A DNA stretch of 8,702 bases. It comes from an uncultured beta proteobacterium (GTDB lineage: Bacteria > Pseudomonadota > Gammaproteobacteria > Burkholderiales > Burkholderiaceae). The stretch is taken from the NCBI GenBank assembly GCA_903835865.1, contig CAILON010000341.1:1-8702 (forward strand), given 5' to 3'. A program made the position numbers and the translations under genes. Under the pieces are notes generated by a model, which saw only the letters and a program-made list of their open reading frames with translations, was not told the DNA's origin and searched no databases. This document shows positions 8,131-8,702 of the stretch, piece by piece (positions within the stretch are counted from its first letter, which is position 1; each line of letters starts with the position of its first letter).

Positions 8131-8137
8131 TACCTCT
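8131..8137 (-). promoter_or_regulatory. Ribosome binding site of trpB
   Basis: On the gene strand AGAGGTA lies 3 nt before the trpB ATG (about 5 nt from the AGAGG core). It is the clearest Shine-Dalgarno match in the window and supports the ATG at 8127. The other genes down to purF have weak sites and tiny gaps, which suggests trpB is loaded independently while genes downstream of it lean on coupling. Confidence 0.7.
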
Positions 8138-8157
8138 TTTGATTTATTTACAGCAAA

Positions 8158-8702
8158 TTATTGGGATGATGTTTTAGCATCTGCTGCACGCACCGCTTTA
8201 ACAAAGTCAGCCATGAGTACAGGATCCTTAACAGCCCTGCTGCTTTCTACGCCACTAGAGACGTCAACTGCGCAAGGATGCAGGCGTGCAATTGCCTCGC
8301 CCACGTTGTGCGTGTTCAATCCACCACTCAAAACGACCCGAGGCGCGTTTTCGCTTACCCATGTCTGTGGAATCCCTTGCCAATCAAAAGGAACGCCTCC
8401 ACCACCGTAACCCTCAACGAGAGCATCCAGCAGAAAAGCGTTTGCTTGCCTATATTGTAGGGAAAATTCGTCAAAAGCGAAGTCTTGCCCTACTCTGGCG
8501 GCTTTCATCCAAGGTTGCCCATTGGCTAACGCTAAACATCGGTCCGGGGTTTCATCCCCATGAAACTGCCATAAAGAGATGGGGGCTATAGCCTGAATCG
8601 CTGCAAAATCAGCATCTGTCGCATTTACCAGCAATCCAACAGCATCTATGCCTACTGGAAGCCTAGAAATCAGCTGAGCAGCAATAATTGGGCTAACAGC
8701 GC
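8158..8702 (-). CDS. trpF: Phosphoribosylanthranilate isomerase TrpF (5' end outside window)
   Basis: Performs the Amadori rearrangement of phosphoribosylanthranilate to CdRP in tryptophan synthesis. About 180 residues are visible, from the right edge of the window to the TAA at 8160-8158; the family is usually about 205-220, so some 30-40 N-terminal residues are missing, including the KICG motif with the catalytic cysteine. The reading frame is open to the window edge; a TTG at 8634-8632 is internal and not a start. Visible TIM-barrel signatures are VGLLVNA, QFHGDETPDRC, FLLDALVEGYGGGG followed by FDW (the Asp of LLDA, visible residue about 92, sits where the family's general acid lies), VVLSGGLNTHNV and AVDVSSGVE (phosphate-binding end). 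It is the first trp gene of the trpF-trpB-trpA string, as in other Burkholderiales. The gene probably begins about 100 bases beyond the window. Confidence 0.95.
   Translation of the reverse strand, partial: AVSPIIAAQLISRLPVGIDAVGLLVNATDADFAAIQAIAPISLWQFHGDETPDRCLALANGQPWMKAARVGQDFAFDEFSLQYRQANAFLLDALVEGYGGGGVPFDWQGIPQTWVSENAPRVVLSGGLNTHNVGEAIARLHPCAVDVSSGVESSRAVKDPVLMADFVKAVRAADAKTSSQ

Noticed and set aside
8036..8410. Plus-strand open frame of 124 codons spanning the trpF-trpB junction
   Set aside because: It crosses the start of trpB and most of the visible trpF 3' half in antisense, with no recognisable protein motif and no good ribosome binding site seen.
8632..8634. TTG as the start of a short 158-residue TrpF
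   Set aside because: The frame stays open to the window edge and the upstream residues (such as LPVGIDAVGL) fit the TrpF barrel, so the gene is cut by the window, not truncated.

Overview
The window is a compact, entirely minus-strand block of housekeeping biosynthesis genes. Read in the direction of transcription (high to low coordinates) the order is trpF (5' part missing), trpB, trpA, accD, folC, a dedD-like SPOR-domain gene, cvpA, purF and metZ (3' part missing). The core accD-folC-dedD-cvpA-purF is the same order as in E. coli. The flanking trpFBA upstream and metZ downstream are what I recall for Burkholderiales. The proteins look betaproteobacterial, but the base composition looks moderate (around or below half GC by eye), unlike the GC-rich Burkholderia, Ralstonia and Cupriavidus. 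I therefore infer a Polynucleobacter-like freshwater Burkholderiaceae. That assignment is an inference, not proven here.

Layout: 8158-8702 is trpF; 6934-8127 and 6095-6892 are the two tryptophan synthase subunits; 5201-6088 is the acetyl-CoA carboxylase beta subunit; 3871-5196 is folylpolyglutamate/dihydrofolate synthase; 3055-3867 is a membrane-anchored SPOR protein; 2489-3055 is CvpA; 946-2484 is amidophosphoribosyltransferase; 1-886 is O-succinylhomoserine sulfhydrylase. Spacings in transcription order are 30, 41, 6, 4, 3, -1, 4 and 59 nt. Everything from trpA to purF is thus nearly gapless and very probably one transcript with translational coupling. The only spacers with room for signals are trpF-trpB, trpB-trpA and purF-metZ. 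The last holds a perfect 9-bp hairpin. No stretch above 60 bases lacks a gene.

Functionally the block joins the last steps of tryptophan synthesis, the committed step of fatty-acid synthesis, folate activation, cell-envelope/division functions, the first committed step of purine synthesis and sulfur assimilation into homocysteine. Folate polyglutamates serve both purine and methionine synthesis, so folC, purF and metZ have a plausible one-carbon link; the rest is best seen as an ancient growth-linked gene order.

I found no RNA gene, mobile element, CRISPR array, phage gene, toxin-antitoxin pair or unknown protein family. All nine genes keep the expected catalytic residues wherever these fall inside the window. 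I do not see an undescribed system here; the observations in Part 2 are small regulatory or structural points.
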